Positions 1 through 9,359 of a stretch of 50,030 nt of DNA are shown piece by piece. Both the position numbers and the translations under genes were made by a program. The notes under the pieces are model-generated. The model was not told the DNA's origin. It ran no database searches and was given only the letters and a program-made list of their open reading frames with translations. The DNA is from Halomicronema sp. CCY15110 (lineage in GTDB: Bacteria; Cyanobacteriota; Cyanobacteriia; Phormidesmidales; Phormidesmidaceae): NCBI RefSeq assembly GCF_016888165.1, contig NZ_JACSWC010000393.1:1-50030 (forward strand), written 5' to 3'. Each line of letters starts with the position of its first letter. The stretch's first letter is position 1.

Positions 1-5
1 ATGAC

Positions 6-77
6 CCGAGTTTCGACTCCGCTCAACTCTCGATACTGGTAGGTTGAGCGAAGTCGAAACCGGATTGAACGGGTACT
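6..77 (+). repeat. 72-bp palindromic intergenic repeat, copy 1
   Basis: This 72-bp block recurs in reverse orientation at 10961..11032, with three mismatches by eye. The element is itself an imperfect palindrome: one arm carries GTTTCGACTTCGCTCA-like sequence and the other GAGCGAAGTCGAAAC, so it can fold into a long hairpin. It lies about 50 bases past the stop codon of the minus-strand sufS gene and could affect the 3' end of that transcript. No protein is encoded. The family (REP- or MITE-like) is not identified. Confidence 0.85.
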
Positions 78-127
78 CTTTTTGGTTGCAGATCCCTAGG
101 GGCGAGGCCATCAGGCGATCGCCCGCA

Positions 128-1402
128 TCAATCGTCATCAAACACGCTGGCGAAGAAATCGATTGTGTCCTTTAGCGCCGCGATGAACACGTCGATTTCT
201 GCGCGGGTGTTGTAGAAATAGAGGCTGGCCCGTGCCGTGGAGGTGACGCCCAAAAGGCGGTGCAGGGGTTGGGTGCAGTGGTGTCCAGAGCGAATGGCAA
301 TGCCCGACTGATCGAGCAGGGTCGAGAGGTCTTGGGCGTGGACGCCATCGACGGTGAAGGTTGCCAACGCGGCCCGACCGGAACCGTCCGCTTTCGGTTG
401 GGGACCGTACAGCGTCAGGTGGGGAATCTGGTTGATTTGTTGATACAGATAGGCAGTCAATTCGTGCTCGTAATCGGCAATTTTGTCCATGCCGATCGCG
501 TTCAAATAATCCACCGCCGCGCCCAGGGTGATCGCTTCACAAATTGCTGGGGTGCCCGCTTCAAACTTGTGGGGCAGTTCCGCATAGGTAGAGTGATCTA
601 AAAACACATCGGCAATCATTTCGCCGCCACCCAGGAAGGGAGGCATTGCCTTCAGCAGATCGAGTTTGCCATAGAGGAAGCCTGCGCCTGTGGGGCCGCA
701 CATCTTGTGACCAGACGCGACCAGCCAATCGCAACCCATCGCCTGCACATCCAGCGGCATGTGGGGCGTGCTCTGGCAGGCGTCAATCAGCACTCGCGCG
801 CCATAGCGATTGGCCAGGGCGACGATGTCTTCCACCGGGTTGACGCAGCCCAAGGTGTTGGAAACGTGGTTGACGGCGATGAGCTTGGTTTTGTCGGAGA
901 GGTGCGATCGCAGCTCATCCATATTCAGCGCCTGGGTGTCGGTCAGCCCGACAAACTTGAGGATGGCCCCCGTCCGCTGGGCGACAAACTGCCAGGGCAC
1001 CAAATTGCTGTGGTGCTCCATCACCGAGAGAATGATTTCGTCCCCGGCTTGCAGGGTATTCATGCCCCAGGCGTAGGCCACCAGGTTAATCGCCTCACTG
1101 GCATTACGGGTAAAGACAATCTCGTCCCGCGAGGCCGCGTTGATAAAAGCGGCAATTTTGTCCCGTGCCCCTTCGTAGGCGTCCGTCGCCCGCGCACTCA
1201 GAGCGTGCACCCCCCGGTGCACGTTGGCATTATCCAACTCGTAGTAGTGCTTGATCACATCCAGCACCGGCTTCGGTTTCTGCGAGGTGGCGGCGTTGTC
1301 AAAATACACCAACGGGTGACCGTTCACTTCCTGATGGAGAATCGGAAAGTCGTCACGAACCTTAGCAGCGAGGGACAGGTCTTGGGCTTGAGCCAGAGTC
1401 AT
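128..1402 (-). CDS. sufS: SufS cysteine desulfurase (group II)
   Basis: PLP-dependent cysteine desulfurase that takes sulfur from L-cysteine for Fe-S cluster assembly by the SUF system. The 424-residue protein has the expected length. The PLP lysine is K233 in the [10 protein letters not shown] motif, and the catalytic cysteine is C376 in RSGHHCTQP. The short active-site loop sequence (RSGHHC) marks group II (SufS/CsdB) rather than IscS. It is the last gene of the minus-strand suf operon, 110 bases after sufD. No SufE gene is visible in the window, so its sulfur acceptor must be encoded elsewhere. Confidence 0.96.
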   Translation of the reverse strand: MTLAQAQDLSLAAKVRDDFPILHQEVNGHPLVYFDNAATSQKPKPVLDVIKHYYELDNANVHRGVHALSARATDAYEGARDKIAAFINAASRDEIVFTRNASEAINLVAYAWGMNTLQAGDEIILSVMEHHSNLVPWQFVAQRTGAILKFVGLTDTQALNMDELRSHLSDKTKLIAVNHVSNTLGCVNPVEDIVALANRYGARVLIDACQSTPHMPLDVQAMGCDWLVASGHKMCGPTGAGFLYGKLDLLKAMPPFLGGGEMIADVFLDHSTYAELPHKFEAGTPAICEAITLGAAVDYLNAIGMDKIADYEHELTAYLYQQINQIPHLTLYGPQPKADGSGRAALATFTVDGVHAQDLSTLLDQSGIAIRSGHHCTQPLHRLLGVTSTARASLYFYNTRAEIDVFIAALKDTIDFFASVFDDD

Positions 1403-1512
1403 AATGCCAGTTTCAATGAAAACGATGGAAGAGCTTTATCAACATACTAGGGAATTAGTTTTGAATTTTGAATTGTTTGACCAACGCGAAACTCAAAACT
1501 GACAACTATTCA

Positions 1513-2856
1513 CTATGAGGAACGCTGGGTCACGGTATCCGTGAGCAATTGCTTGAGGGAAGGAATGGGAATGCGATCGACAACGTCCATCGCAAAGCCG
1601 TAAATCAACAGCCGCTGAGCGGCCTCGGCATCAATGCCGCGACTTTGCAGATAGAAGACTTCGTTGGCGTCGAGCTGACTCACCGTGGCTCCGTGGGCGC
1701 ACTTGACGTTATCAGCGACGATGTCGAGTTCCGGTTTAGTATCGACCCGTGCCTTGCCTGACAGCAGTAGATTGCGATTGAGCTGACTGGCGTTAGTGAG
1801 CTGGGCATCACGGGGCACCCAGACTCGACCGTTGAAAACGGCGTGAGCGGAGTCGTCGATGATGGCTTTATGAAGCTGATCGGCAGTGCCGTGAGGATGA
1901 TTCATGGCGATCAGACTGTGGGTGTCGGCCAGTTGAGATTGGGCGATCGCCGTCAGGCCATACAAGTTCGTGTCAGTCTGCGGCCCGTTCTGGTACACCT
2001 CCAGGTTATGTCGGGAGAGCCGCGCGCCCAGCGTCACGGGGATCATGGTATAGCGGCTGTCGCGCCCTTGGGTGATGGCGGTTTTGCCGATGTGGAAGGT
2101 GCCTGCGCCTTCCCGCTGGAGGCGGACGTGGGTGACTTGCGCGTTGTCATCGGCCCACACTTCGGTGACGCTGTTGTTGCAATGGTCGCGATCGTGAGCG
2201 CCGAAGAAGTCTTCGACCACGGTCACGGCACTGCCGGATTCTGCGATGACCAGGCAGCGGGGGCTGGCGATGATGGGTTCACCCCGAGCCACCGAGAGGT
2301 ACACCACCTGAATCGGCTGCTCCACCACCTGATTGCGCGGCACGTAGACTACTGCCGCATCCTGAAAGCCAGCGGTATTTAGAGCGGTAAAGACTTCGTG
2401 ACCGCCGTTAGAGGTGGCAAGGCGAGCAGTAAGCGTTTCACCCAAAGCGCCGTCTTTAAGACTGGCGAGACTGCCGACCACTACACCTGTGGGCAGCTTG
2501 TCCACGTCGGACAGGGTGGCGTTGTATTGGCCGTTAACGAGCACGATACGGGCGATCGCTTCCGGCATCTGCACCGGACCCAGCGCCCCCATATCGATCT
2601 CAGCCGGACTCTCCGCCGCTTGGAAAGGCACGGCGAGCATCGGGCTTAAGTCAGTGAAGCGCCAGTCTTCGTCCCGATTCGAGGGAAACGTATGCTCGTT
2701 AACGATCGCCTCAGCTTTTGCCCGTAAATCGGCAAAGGCCAGCGTATCAGGCACGTTAGCCTGCGCGGTGCTGAGCAGGGACTTCAAATACGCTTCCCGC
2801 TGCTCGCGTTTCGTGGGCTGAGTCGCAGTTTCAGAATTGGGAACTTGAATCGCCAT
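1513..2856 (-). CDS. sufD: SufD, Fe-S cluster scaffold subunit
   Basis: SufD partners SufB and the ATPase SufC in the SufBC2D scaffold that builds Fe-S clusters. The 447-residue protein has the beta-helix-rich SufB/SufD core; its C-terminal third contains the family signature around CAHGATVSQLDANEVFYLQSRG. Its ATG overlaps the sufC stop by one base (TAATG), which implies translational coupling. Downstream, sufS follows after 110 bases. Nothing unusual is seen in the sequence. Confidence 0.96.
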   Translation of the reverse strand: MAIQVPNSETATQPTKREQREAYLKSLLSTAQANVPDTLAFADLRAKAEAIVNEHTFPSNRDEDWRFTDLSPMLAVPFQAAESPAEIDMGALGPVQMPEAIARIVLVNGQYNATLSDVDKLPTGVVVGSLASLKDGALGETLTARLATSNGGHEVFTALNTAGFQDAAVVYVPRNQVVEQPIQVVYLSVARGEPIIASPRCLVIAESGSAVTVVEDFFGAHDRDHCNNSVTEVWADDNAQVTHVRLQREGAGTFHIGKTAITQGRDSRYTMIPVTLGARLSRHNLEVYQNGPQTDTNLYGLTAIAQSQLADTHSLIAMNHPHGTADQLHKAIIDDSAHAVFNGRVWVPRDAQLTNASQLNRNLLLSGKARVDTKPELDIVADNVKCAHGATVSQLDANEVFYLQSRGIDAEAAQRLLIYGFAMDVVDRIPIPSLKQLLTDTVTQRSS

Positions 2857-3644
2857 TACACTGCCACCTCCGCTTTATGCTCTGCCATGATGTCTTCATA
2901 ACCTTCCGATTCCAGCCGCTCGGCCAGTTCTTTGCCGCCCGTGGTGATGATGCGACCGTCAGCCATCACGTGAACGTAATCCGGCACAATGTAGTTCAGC
3001 AAGCGCTGGTAGTGGGTAATCATGACCACGGCGTTGCCGGGATTTGCCAGCTGATTCACGCCCCCCGCCACGGTTTTCAGCGCGTCAATGTCCAGACCGG
3101 AGTCGGTCTCGTCCAGAATCGATAGCGTCGGCTCCAGCAGGGCCATTTGCAGAATTTCGTTACGCTTTTTCTCGCCGCCAGAAAAGCCTTCGTTGACGCT
3201 GCGATCCAAAAAGGCGGCATCCATTTTGACAACATCCAACTTTTCTTCGATCAGGTCGTCGAAGTCGAACACGTCCATTTCCTCTTCACCCTGAGATTTA
3301 CGGTGAGCGTTGAAGGCGACGCGCAAAAAGTCACGGTTGCTCACACCCGGAATTTCGAGGGGATATTGGAACGCGAGGAAAATGCCAGCGGTGGCGCGTT
3401 CGTGGGGTTCCAGTTCAGCGATGTCTGCGCCCTTGAACTTGATTTCGCCGCCCGTCATTTCGTAGTCGGGATGCCCCGCCAGCACTTTCGAGAAGGTGCT
3501 TTTGCCGGACCCGTTCAAGCCCATGATGGCGTGGATTTCGCCGGCTTTTACTTCTAGGTTGACTCCTTTCAGAATCTCTGTGCCATCGACGGTGGCGTGC
3601 AGATCCCGCACGGACAATATCACTTCGCTGTTCTCGTTAATCAT
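2856..3644 (-). CDS. sufC: SufC, ABC-type ATPase of the SUF complex
   Basis: Soluble ABC-family ATPase that drives SufBC2D. Walker A is GLNGSGKS, the signature is [10 protein letters not shown] and Walker B is [11 protein letters not shown], all typical of SufC. The reading frame is open to a TTG at 3662, but the ATG at 3644 is preferred because an AAGAG ribosome-binding sequence sits just before it and the resulting N-terminus ([12 protein letters not shown]) matches the family; this gives 262 residues. It ends in a one-base stop/start overlap with sufD. About 65 bases separate it from the protease-like gene upstream. Confidence 0.96.
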   Translation of the reverse strand: MINENSEVILSVRDLHATVDGTEILKGVNLEVKAGEIHAIMGLNGSGKSTFSKVLAGHPDYEMTGGEIKFKGADIAELEPHERATAGIFLAFQYPLEIPGVSNRDFLRVAFNAHRKSQGEEEMDVFDFDDLIEEKLDVVKMDAAFLDRSVNEGFSGGEKKRNEILQMALLEPTLSILDETDSGLDIDALKTVAGGVNQLANPGNAVVMITHYQRLLNYIVPDYVHVMADGRIITTGGKELAERLESEGYEDIMAEHKAEVAV

Positions 3645-3709
3645 GGCTCTTGGGTCTAGCAATCCTAACTACGTCAAATCAATCATGATCAATGCCCGTG
3701 TGGGCAAGG

Positions 3710-4132
3710 CTATTTCAGCAACAGTCGGGCCTGATCAGGACTCTCTGGGTTTACCATCAGTCGTTCTCGTTTGGGGTCGATAATGACGTCCATCCCTTGC
3801 ATCGGCATCGCCCCCAGCAATACCTCTGTTTCGGCTTCAATGACAACCGCATCAACTGTTGCCCGCCGATTTTGAAATCGGACTTCCAACGGGCCTACCA
3901 CATCGGCTTGCATAATGTTGCCATTCGCAAGTTCTGTCTGCACTTCATCCATTTTGCGCAGATTCAGCAGCCGGACGAGCGATCGCGGGATGGCCAACAT
4001 GGAAGAACTGCTGTCTACGAGGGCCGCCACCTGTACTCGCCGGATTTGATCCTCGGTTAAATAGCCTTCCTGCACCAAGATCAGATCGGCGGCGCGAATC
4101 AGTTCGATATCGGCGTAGGTGATGCCCATCAT
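3710..4132 (-). CDS. Retropepsin-like (clan AA) aspartic protease family protein inside the suf operon
   Basis: A 140-residue protein resembling small clan AA aspartic-protease-fold proteins common in cyanobacteria. The region ALVDSSSSML (D40) corresponds to the active-site loop, which in this family is normally D-[ST]-G. Here the glycine position is serine, so catalysis is doubtful. The C-terminal stretch LLGAMPMQGMDVIIDP matches the second conserved family region. It starts four bases after the sufB stop and is followed by sufC, so it is very probably co-transcribed with suf genes. Its role is unknown: inactive chaperone-like fold, active protease or chance insertion are all possible. Confidence 0.8.
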   Translation of the reverse strand: MMGITYADIELIRAADLILVQEGYLTEDQIRRVQVAALVDSSSSMLAIPRSLVRLLNLRKMDEVQTELANGNIMQADVVGPLEVRFQNRRATVDAVVIEAETEVLLGAMPMQGMDVIIDPKRERLMVNPESPDQARLLLK

Positions 4133-4136
4133 GGTC

Positions 4137-5573
4137 TTAACCGACGGTATTTTCCAGCTTCAGGGCCATCAGCTTGTCGGCCTCAGCGGCGAACTCCATG
4201 GGCAGTTCGTTGAACACTTCGCGGCAGAAACCGCTGATGATCATCGACACCGCATCTTCGGGCGAAATGCCCCGCTGGGCGAAGTAGAACAACTGGTCTT
4301 CCCCGATTTTGGAGGTGGACGCCTCGTGCTCGACCTGGGCGGTATGGTTCTGCACCTGGATGTAGGGGAAGGTGTTGGCGTTAGAGGTATCACCAATCAG
4401 CATCGAGTCGCACTGAGAATAGTTGCGCGCCCCTGCCGCTTTTGGCCCAATTTTCACCAGGCCGCGATAGCTGTTTTTCGACTTGCCAGCGGAAATACCC
4501 TTGGACACAATGGTGCTGCGGGTGTTTTTGCCAATGTGCACCATTTTGGTGCCGGTGTCGGCCTGCTGCATGTTGTTCGTCAGCGCGACAGAGTAAAACT
4601 CACCGACGGAGTTGTCGCCGAGCAGCACGCAACTGGGGTACTTCCAAGTGATCGCGGAGCCCGTTTCCACCTGCGTCCAGGAGATTTTGGCGTTGGTGTG
4701 ACAAATGCCTCGCTTGGTGACGAAGTTGTAGATGCCGCCTTTGCCGTCCTTGTCCCCTGCGAACCAGTTCTGTACGGTGGAATATTTGATTTCTGCGTTG
4801 TCTAGGGCGACCAGTTCTACCACCGCAGCGTGCAGCTGGTTGCTGTCGTACATGGGGGCAGTGCAGCCTTCCAAGTAGGTTACGGAGCTGCCTTCTTCCG
4901 CCACAATCAGTGTCCGCTCAAACTGGCCGGAGTCACCGTTGTTGATGCGGAAGTAGGTGGACAAATCCATCGGGCACTTAGTGCCTTTGGGAATGTAGAC
5001 GAAGGAACCGTCACTGAAGACAGCGGAGTTCAATGCCGCAAAATAGTTGTCACCGACGGGCACCACACTGCCCAGGTATTTTTCGACGAGATCAGGATGC
5101 TCTTCTAGCGCTTCGGAGATGGAGCAAAAAATAACGCCGTCTTCTGCCAGCTTTTCTTTATAGGTGGTGCCGATGGAAACGCTGTCGAACACCGCGTCTA
5201 CGGCGACATTCGCTAACCGCTTCTGTTCCGACAGGGGCAACCCCAGCTTCTCAAAGGTCTCTAGCAGGGCTGGATCGGCTTCATCCAGACTCTTGAGCTT
5301 TTTCTTCTCTTGCTTGGGCGCAGAATAATAAATGATGTTTTGATAGTCGATCGCAGGATAACCCACGTTTGCCCAATCCGGCTCCGCCATAGTCAGCCAC
5401 TTGCGATAGGCCTTCAGGCGAAACTCCAGCATGAATTCCGGCTCTTCTTTTTTCGCGGAAATCAGCCGCACCGTGTCTTCACTCAGACCACGCGGAATCG
5501 TATCGGCTTCGATGTCAGTCTTAAAGCCGTACTTGTAGGGTTCGCTAACCAGTGACCGGACGGAAGTAGTCAT
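4137..5573 (-). CDS. sufB: SufB, Fe-S cluster scaffold subunit
   Basis: Core scaffold of the SUF Fe-S assembly machine (Ycf24 in plastids). The 478-residue length and sequence are those of cyanobacterial SufB, including the [21 protein letters not shown] region and the C-terminal [16 protein letters not shown] block that carries the conserved dimer and cluster-site residues. It follows ftrC after 84 bases. That gap contains a small hairpin (CCCTC/GAGGG) but no CAAC-N6-GTTG site, so transcription from the promoter upstream of ftrC is likely. No strong Shine-Dalgarno precedes the ATG. Confidence 0.97.
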   Translation of the reverse strand: MTTSVRSLVSEPYKYGFKTDIEADTIPRGLSEDTVRLISAKKEEPEFMLEFRLKAYRKWLTMAEPDWANVGYPAIDYQNIIYYSAPKQEKKKLKSLDEADPALLETFEKLGLPLSEQKRLANVAVDAVFDSVSIGTTYKEKLAEDGVIFCSISEALEEHPDLVEKYLGSVVPVGDNYFAALNSAVFSDGSFVYIPKGTKCPMDLSTYFRINNGDSGQFERTLIVAEEGSSVTYLEGCTAPMYDSNQLHAAVVELVALDNAEIKYSTVQNWFAGDKDGKGGIYNFVTKRGICHTNAKISWTQVETGSAITWKYPSCVLLGDNSVGEFYSVALTNNMQQADTGTKMVHIGKNTRSTIVSKGISAGKSKNSYRGLVKIGPKAAGARNYSQCDSMLIGDTSNANTFPYIQVQNHTAQVEHEASTSKIGEDQLFYFAQRGISPEDAVSMIISGFCREVFNELPMEFAAEADKLMALKLENTVG

Positions 5574-5657
5574 AAACGTAGAAGGGGTATATCTACAAAT
5601 GGTGGACTCAGGATGAGCGATCGCCCCTCAGACAAGAGGGTGATCGCCCACAGACAA

Positions 5658-6020
5658 TCAGTACTTGTTGGTTTCAGAGCGAATTTCGTCGAACGAAATC
5701 TCCTGCTTATCTCCCGCAAAGGGATTGTCGTCTTTCAGGAACAACATGCAGTGGCATTCGTGGCGCTCCTGCATGGGCACACAGGGGCAATTCCAGTAGG
5801 TGGCCTTCGCTTCGGCTTCTTTATCTTCATAATGACGGCAAGGGCATAGCGGCGCACCCAAGTCGTCTTTATGCTTTGCCAACCCTTCCAGAACAACTGC
5901 AGTCACACCGAGATCGGCACAAAAATACGTTCCCGTACGCTTGGCGTAGCTTTGGGCAAAGTTGCGCATCAGCTCTAAATTCTTTTCGGTCGCTTGGGTC
6001 GTGGCTTGAGTGTCTTGCAT
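5658..6020 (-). CDS. ftrC: Ferredoxin:thioredoxin reductase catalytic chain
   Basis: Catalytic subunit of ferredoxin:thioredoxin reductase, which passes electrons from photosystem I-reduced ferredoxin to thioredoxins through a 4Fe-4S cluster and an adjacent disulfide. The 120-residue protein has the full cysteine set: C59, C78, C80 and C89 match the cluster ligands, and C61 and C91 match the redox-active pair (motifs CPCRHY, NCPC, HECHC). It is the first gene of the minus-strand suf cluster, directly behind the SufR operator array. The variable-chain gene (ftrV) is not in the window. Confidence 0.96.
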   Translation of the reverse strand: MQDTQATTQATEKNLELMRNFAQSYAKRTGTYFCADLGVTAVVLEGLAKHKDDLGAPLCPCRHYEDKEAEAKATYWNCPCVPMQERHECHCMLFLKDDNPFAGDKQEISFDEIRSETNKY

Positions 6021-6071
6021 CGGACTTTCTAAATTAGGTGGCGTCTTGACTGTTCAATCTTATAATTAAAA

Positions 6072-6085
6072 CAACTTGAAAGTTG
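6072..6085. promoter_or_regulatory. SufR operator, site 1
   Basis: Exact CAAC-TTGAAA-GTTG inverted repeat, matching the CAAC-N6-GTTG site described for cyanobacterial SufR. It is the site closest to ftrC. A TATAAG-like -10 element on the minus strand (6059..6064) lies just on its ftrC side, so a bound repressor would block that promoter. Confidence 0.85.
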
Positions 6086-6101
6086 TGTAAGTTACTCGAT
6101 T

Positions 6102-6115
6102 TAACTTTCAGGTTA
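6102..6115. promoter_or_regulatory. Degenerate SufR-like operator
   Basis: TAAC-TTTCAG-GTTA: the same 4-6-4 architecture as the three exact sites, with the outer base pair changed symmetrically (C/G to T/A). It lies between sites 1 and 2. It could be a weak fourth site or a decayed one. Confidence 0.5.
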
Positions 6116-6121
6116 CTTTAG

Positions 6122-6135
6122 CAACACAAATGTTG
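6122..6135. promoter_or_regulatory. SufR operator, site 2
   Basis: Exact CAAC-ACAAAT-GTTG inverted repeat. It begins 50 bases after site 1 and 25 bases before site 3, so it may be bound together with site 3. Confidence 0.85.
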
Positions 6136-6146
6136 TCAAAGTAAAA

Positions 6147-6160
6147 CAACCAAATTGTTG
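6147..6160. promoter_or_regulatory. SufR operator, site 3
   Basis: Exact CAAC-CAAATT-GTTG inverted repeat, the one closest to sufR (about 175 bases from its ATG). It is placed to affect sufR's own promoter as well. The remaining bases up to 6335 show no other clear element. Confidence 0.85.
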
Positions 6161-6335
6161 CTAAAGTAGCAGGCAAGCTACCATGCTGAGGGTGATTCTG
6201 GGCTCAGTATGCAGGTGTGCATAGAAGTTCAGGGCGATCGCTCGGCTGCCCCATGCGCCTAACTGATAGTCGGGAGTACGGCTATTGGTATCGCTTAAGT
6301 TCCCCGTCTGTCAGCGTTGAAACGGTTCCAATCCC

Positions 6336-7007
6336 ATGACTTCTCTCCAACCAGTCTCGACCAAGGACGATATCTTGCAATATTTGCTCAAGGAAGGGGA
6401 AGCCAGTGCGCAAACGCTAGCCGAATCGCTCGGCGTGAGTGCACAAGCGATTCGCCGACATCTCAAGGATTTAACCGCAGAAGCCCTCATTGAGCATCGC
6501 ACCGTGCAAGCTGGGATGGGGCGACCCAATTATCTGTATCAACTGAGCCGTAAAGGGCGCGATCGCTTCCCCGCCCAATACGACGAATTTGCCATTTCCC
6601 TACTCGATACCCTGGCTGAAACCGTCGGGCATGAGCAAGTTAGCACCATCCTGCAAAAGCAGTGGGAGCGCAAAGCCATCGACTATCGCCAACAAGTCGG
6701 GGAAGGCCCGATTGAAGAGCGGGTAGAGCACCTGGTCAACTTGCGCAAAGCAGAAGGCTACATGGCCGAATGGCACCGGGTCGAGCCGGACGAAAAGCGG
6801 TGCGCCACTGGCCCCTGCTTCATGATTACCGAATACAACTGCGCCATTTCCCACATCGCCGAAAATTTCCCTAGCGTCTGCGGTCACGAACTGGAAATGT
6901 TTCAGATGGCCCTGCCGGACTGCTCTGTGCAGCGCACCCACTGGTTGGTGGAAGGCGAACACCGCTGTGGATATCTGGTGCAGGCTGAAGCGAAAGTGAT
7001 CGGGTAA
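6336..7007 (+). CDS. sufR: SufR, Fe-S-sensing repressor of the suf operon
   Basis: Winged-helix repressor that uses its own Fe-S cluster to sense cluster supply. Residues 10-50 form an HTH (DDILQYLLKEGEASAQTLAE onward). The C-terminal half has the diagnostic spacing C169-X12-C182-X13-C196-X14-C211 of SufR; further cysteines are C156 and C161. The 223-residue length is normal. It diverges from ftrC-suf across a 315-base regulatory region with three exact binding sites, consistent with repression of the suf genes and autoregulation, as known for Synechocystis SufR. Confidence 0.96.
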   Translation: MTSLQPVSTKDDILQYLLKEGEASAQTLAESLGVSAQAIRRHLKDLTAEALIEHRTVQAGMGRPNYLYQLSRKGRDRFPAQYDEFAISLLDTLAETVGHEQVSTILQKQWERKAIDYRQQVGEGPIEERVEHLVNLRKAEGYMAEWHRVEPDEKRCATGPCFMITEYNCAISHIAENFPSVCGHELEMFQMALPDCSVQRTHWLVEGEHRCGYLVQAEAKVIG

Positions 7008-7177
7008 GCCCCATCCACGGTCAGAGGCCAGCTATTCTCAACCGCCAACCCTCGGTCGGGGTAAGGCCCTCTCAATAATGCGTTCTGGTCAAAACAGAGC
7101 AGGCCTCGCTCCTAGCGATCGATGAAATCTTGCGTAAAGATTAAAGCATCCATCACCGATATCCTGGGTTCGACGCC

Positions 7178-8098
7178 TTGACTGGCCTGCCGATCGTTTA
7201 CCACCCCGACTATGTGGCACCGTTGCCGCCCCAGCATCGCTTTCCGATGCCGAAGTTTGGCCTACTGAAAGACTTATTGGTGAGCGATGGTGTAGTCGCC
7301 GTTGACCAGATTTTTCAGCCTGGACCACCGCCGCAAAGCTGGATCGAGCAGGTGCATACGCCCGATTATGTGCAGGCTTATTGCACTGGCACTTTAGACG
7401 AAAAAGCCCAGCGCCGCATCGGTCTACCCTGGAGTCCAAATTTGGTGAAGCGAACGTGTACGGCGGTGGGGGGCACCATTCTCACAGCGAAGCTGGCCCT
7501 GAGTCACGGCCTTGCCTGCAATACGGCAGGCGGCACTCACCATGCCTTTCCGGCATACGGTTCAGGGTTTTGCATTTTTAATGATTTGGCGATCGCTGCT
7601 CGCATCCTCTTGTCCCAAACCCGAGTACAGCGCCTCTTGGTTTTTGACCTAGACGTGCATCAAGGCGACGGTACCGCCTGGATCTTTCGCGATGATCCCC
7701 GCGTGTTCACCTTTTCCATGCATTGTGAGGTGAACTTTCCGCGCCAAAAGCAAATAAGTGATCTGGATATTCCCTTGGCTGAAGGTCTGGAAGATGACGA
7801 GTATCTGTCAAAAGTTCGGGCTTATTTGCCTGATCTGCTGAGCCAAGTCAATCCTGATCTGGTGCTTTACGATGCCGGGGCTGATGTGCATCGGGGCGAT
7901 CGCCTCGGCAAGTTAGCCCTCACCAATAGCGGGCTGTATGAGCGCGATCGCTTTGTTCTAGAGACTTGTGTCGCGGGTGGTTATCCTGTTGCCTGTGTCA
8001 TCGGCGGGGGCTACGACAAAAATATGTCTGATTTGGTCTATCGACATTCTCTGTTGCATCGCGCGGCAGCCGAGATCTATCAGCAACATCGTTTGTAA
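7178..8098 (+). CDS. Histone deacetylase-family (acetylpolyamine/acetoin-type) hydrolase
   Basis: Zinc-dependent amidohydrolase of the arginase/deacetylase fold. Seen: the catalytic His pair H121-H122 in GGTHHAF, zinc ligands D159 and H161 in FDLDVHQGDGT, and D236 in DAGADVHRGD, followed by a GGGYD motif. The start is TTG at 7178; it is needed because the conserved N-terminal sequence IVYHPDYVAPLPPQHRFPMPK begins right after it. Prokaryotic members deacetylate small molecules or acetyl-lysine; the substrate here cannot be told. It is followed 54 bases later by trhO, possibly co-transcribed. Confidence 0.9.
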   Translation: MTGLPIVYHPDYVAPLPPQHRFPMPKFGLLKDLLVSDGVVAVDQIFQPGPPPQSWIEQVHTPDYVQAYCTGTLDEKAQRRIGLPWSPNLVKRTCTAVGGTILTAKLALSHGLACNTAGGTHHAFPAYGSGFCIFNDLAIAARILLSQTRVQRLLVFDLDVHQGDGTAWIFRDDPRVFTFSMHCEVNFPRQKQISDLDIPLAEGLEDDEYLSKVRAYLPDLLSQVNPDLVLYDAGADVHRGDRLGKLALTNSGLYERDRFVLETCVAGGYPVACVIGGGYDKNMSDLVYRHSLLHRAAAEIYQQHRL

Positions 8099-8152
8099 AA
8101 TAGAGATTGTCTAAATTTTGGGGCTAGGCCCATCCTCTAGCTCGCTTTTGCC

Positions 8153-9028
8153 ATGACTGTCGTTGTTGCCACGTTTTACAAATTTGTGACCGTTGAGGAT
8201 TGCGAAGAGTTGCAGCGATCGCTCCAACACCGCTGCGATGCCCTAGCCCTCCAGGGCACTATCTTGCTGGCATCTGAAGGCATCAACGCCACCGTCTCCG
8301 GCCCTTCAGAAAATATTAATCAACTACTGGCAGACTTGCGAAATGACCCGCGATTTACAGATTTAACCGCCAAGTTGTCCCATGCTGATGACCATCCCTT
8401 TGGGCGCATGAAGGTGAAAATCAAGCCGGAAATTGTCACCTTGGGGCAGCCCGACGCCGACCCTACGGTACAAGTGGGCACCTACGTCGCCCCCGCCGAA
8501 TGGAACCAAGTGATCAGCGATCCCGAAGTGGTGCTGGTGGATGCTCGCAACGACTACGAGGTGAATATCGGCACCTTTAAGGGAGCCTTAAACCCCCACA
8601 CCGACTCTTTTCGCGAACTGCCAGCCTCCCTGACGACCCAACTCGATGCCCAAAAACATCCCAAGGTTGCGATGTTCTGCACAGGCGGCATTCGCTGCGA
8701 AAAAGCCACGGCTTATCTGCTCAAGCAAGGCTTTCAAGAGGTCTATCACCTGCAAGGCGGCATCCTCAAATATTTGGAAGAGGTGCCCGAAACGGAGAGC
8801 CTATGGGAAGGGGAATGCTTCGTCTTTGATGAGCGGGTGGCCGTGCGTCACGGTTTGCAACCGGGTAGCCATGAGCTGTGCTATGCCTGTGGCAATCCTG
8901 TCAGTGAGCGCGATCGCGCCCATACCCACTATGTGCCCGGCGTCTCCTGTCCCCACTGCTATGACAGGATGACACCCGAAAAGCAGGCCAAGCAGGTCAT
9001 GCGCCAGCAACAGCGCCACCAGCCATAG
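8153..9028 (+). CDS. trhO: TrhO, tRNA uridine-34 5-hydroxylase (rhodanese-like, YceA family)
   Basis: Family of oxygen-dependent tRNA hydroxylases that make 5-hydroxyuridine at wobble position 34. The 291-residue protein has an N-terminal acylphosphatase-like domain (GTILLASEGINATVSG), a rhodanese domain with C176 in the loop CTGGIRC, and a C-terminal cysteine cluster (CYACGNPVS and CPHCYD) likely to bind zinc. Length and domain order are typical. It lies 54 bases downstream of the deacetylase-family gene on the same strand. Confidence 0.92.
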   Translation: MTVVVATFYKFVTVEDCEELQRSLQHRCDALALQGTILLASEGINATVSGPSENINQLLADLRNDPRFTDLTAKLSHADDHPFGRMKVKIKPEIVTLGQPDADPTVQVGTYVAPAEWNQVISDPEVVLVDARNDYEVNIGTFKGALNPHTDSFRELPASLTTQLDAQKHPKVAMFCTGGIRCEKATAYLLKQGFQEVYHLQGGILKYLEEVPETESLWEGECFVFDERVAVRHGLQPGSHELCYACGNPVSERDRAHTHYVPGVSCPHCYDRMTPEKQAKQVMRQQQRHQP

Positions 9029-9359
9029 TCTTGCCCTGCTGCTCCGCATCGCCAGTCAATGTCTGGGGATAAACTTTTGGCGCGACTTTGAAGATGAGCA
9101 TCCATTTTAAGGAATGACTGCATAGGATTAGAACCAACCAGACAATCGGGGGGAGTACGTCTCAGTTTTGGGGCGCAATCGCGGGCAAGCTGCCTGCCCT
9201 AAACCATCGATAAATTTAAAATTGGCGATCGCCCGCTGGGTTGTCCGGTCGTCTGCCCGCATCCTGCTGTAATCGCTGGGTATCCTCACGATTAGGGAAC
9301 TCTAATCAGCGATCGCTATTCCCCACCATCCGGTTCATCTCACTCATCTTGTGCTCAGC
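9029..9359. other. Intergenic stretch, no gene seen
   Basis: About 330 bases between trhO and the haem-domain protein. It carries a short inverted repeat (GGGCA/TGCCC near 9183) and HIP1 octamers. No convincing terminator, RNA or small gene was recognised. Confidence 0.5.

Noticed and set aside
707-1450. 247-codon plus-strand frame antisense to sufS
   Set aside because: It is a shadow of the sufS codons on the other strand; composition is not protein-like and no ribosome-binding site is present.
4119-4805. 228-codon plus-strand frame antisense to sufB
   Set aside because: Overlaps the well-supported sufB gene entirely and has no recognisable domain.
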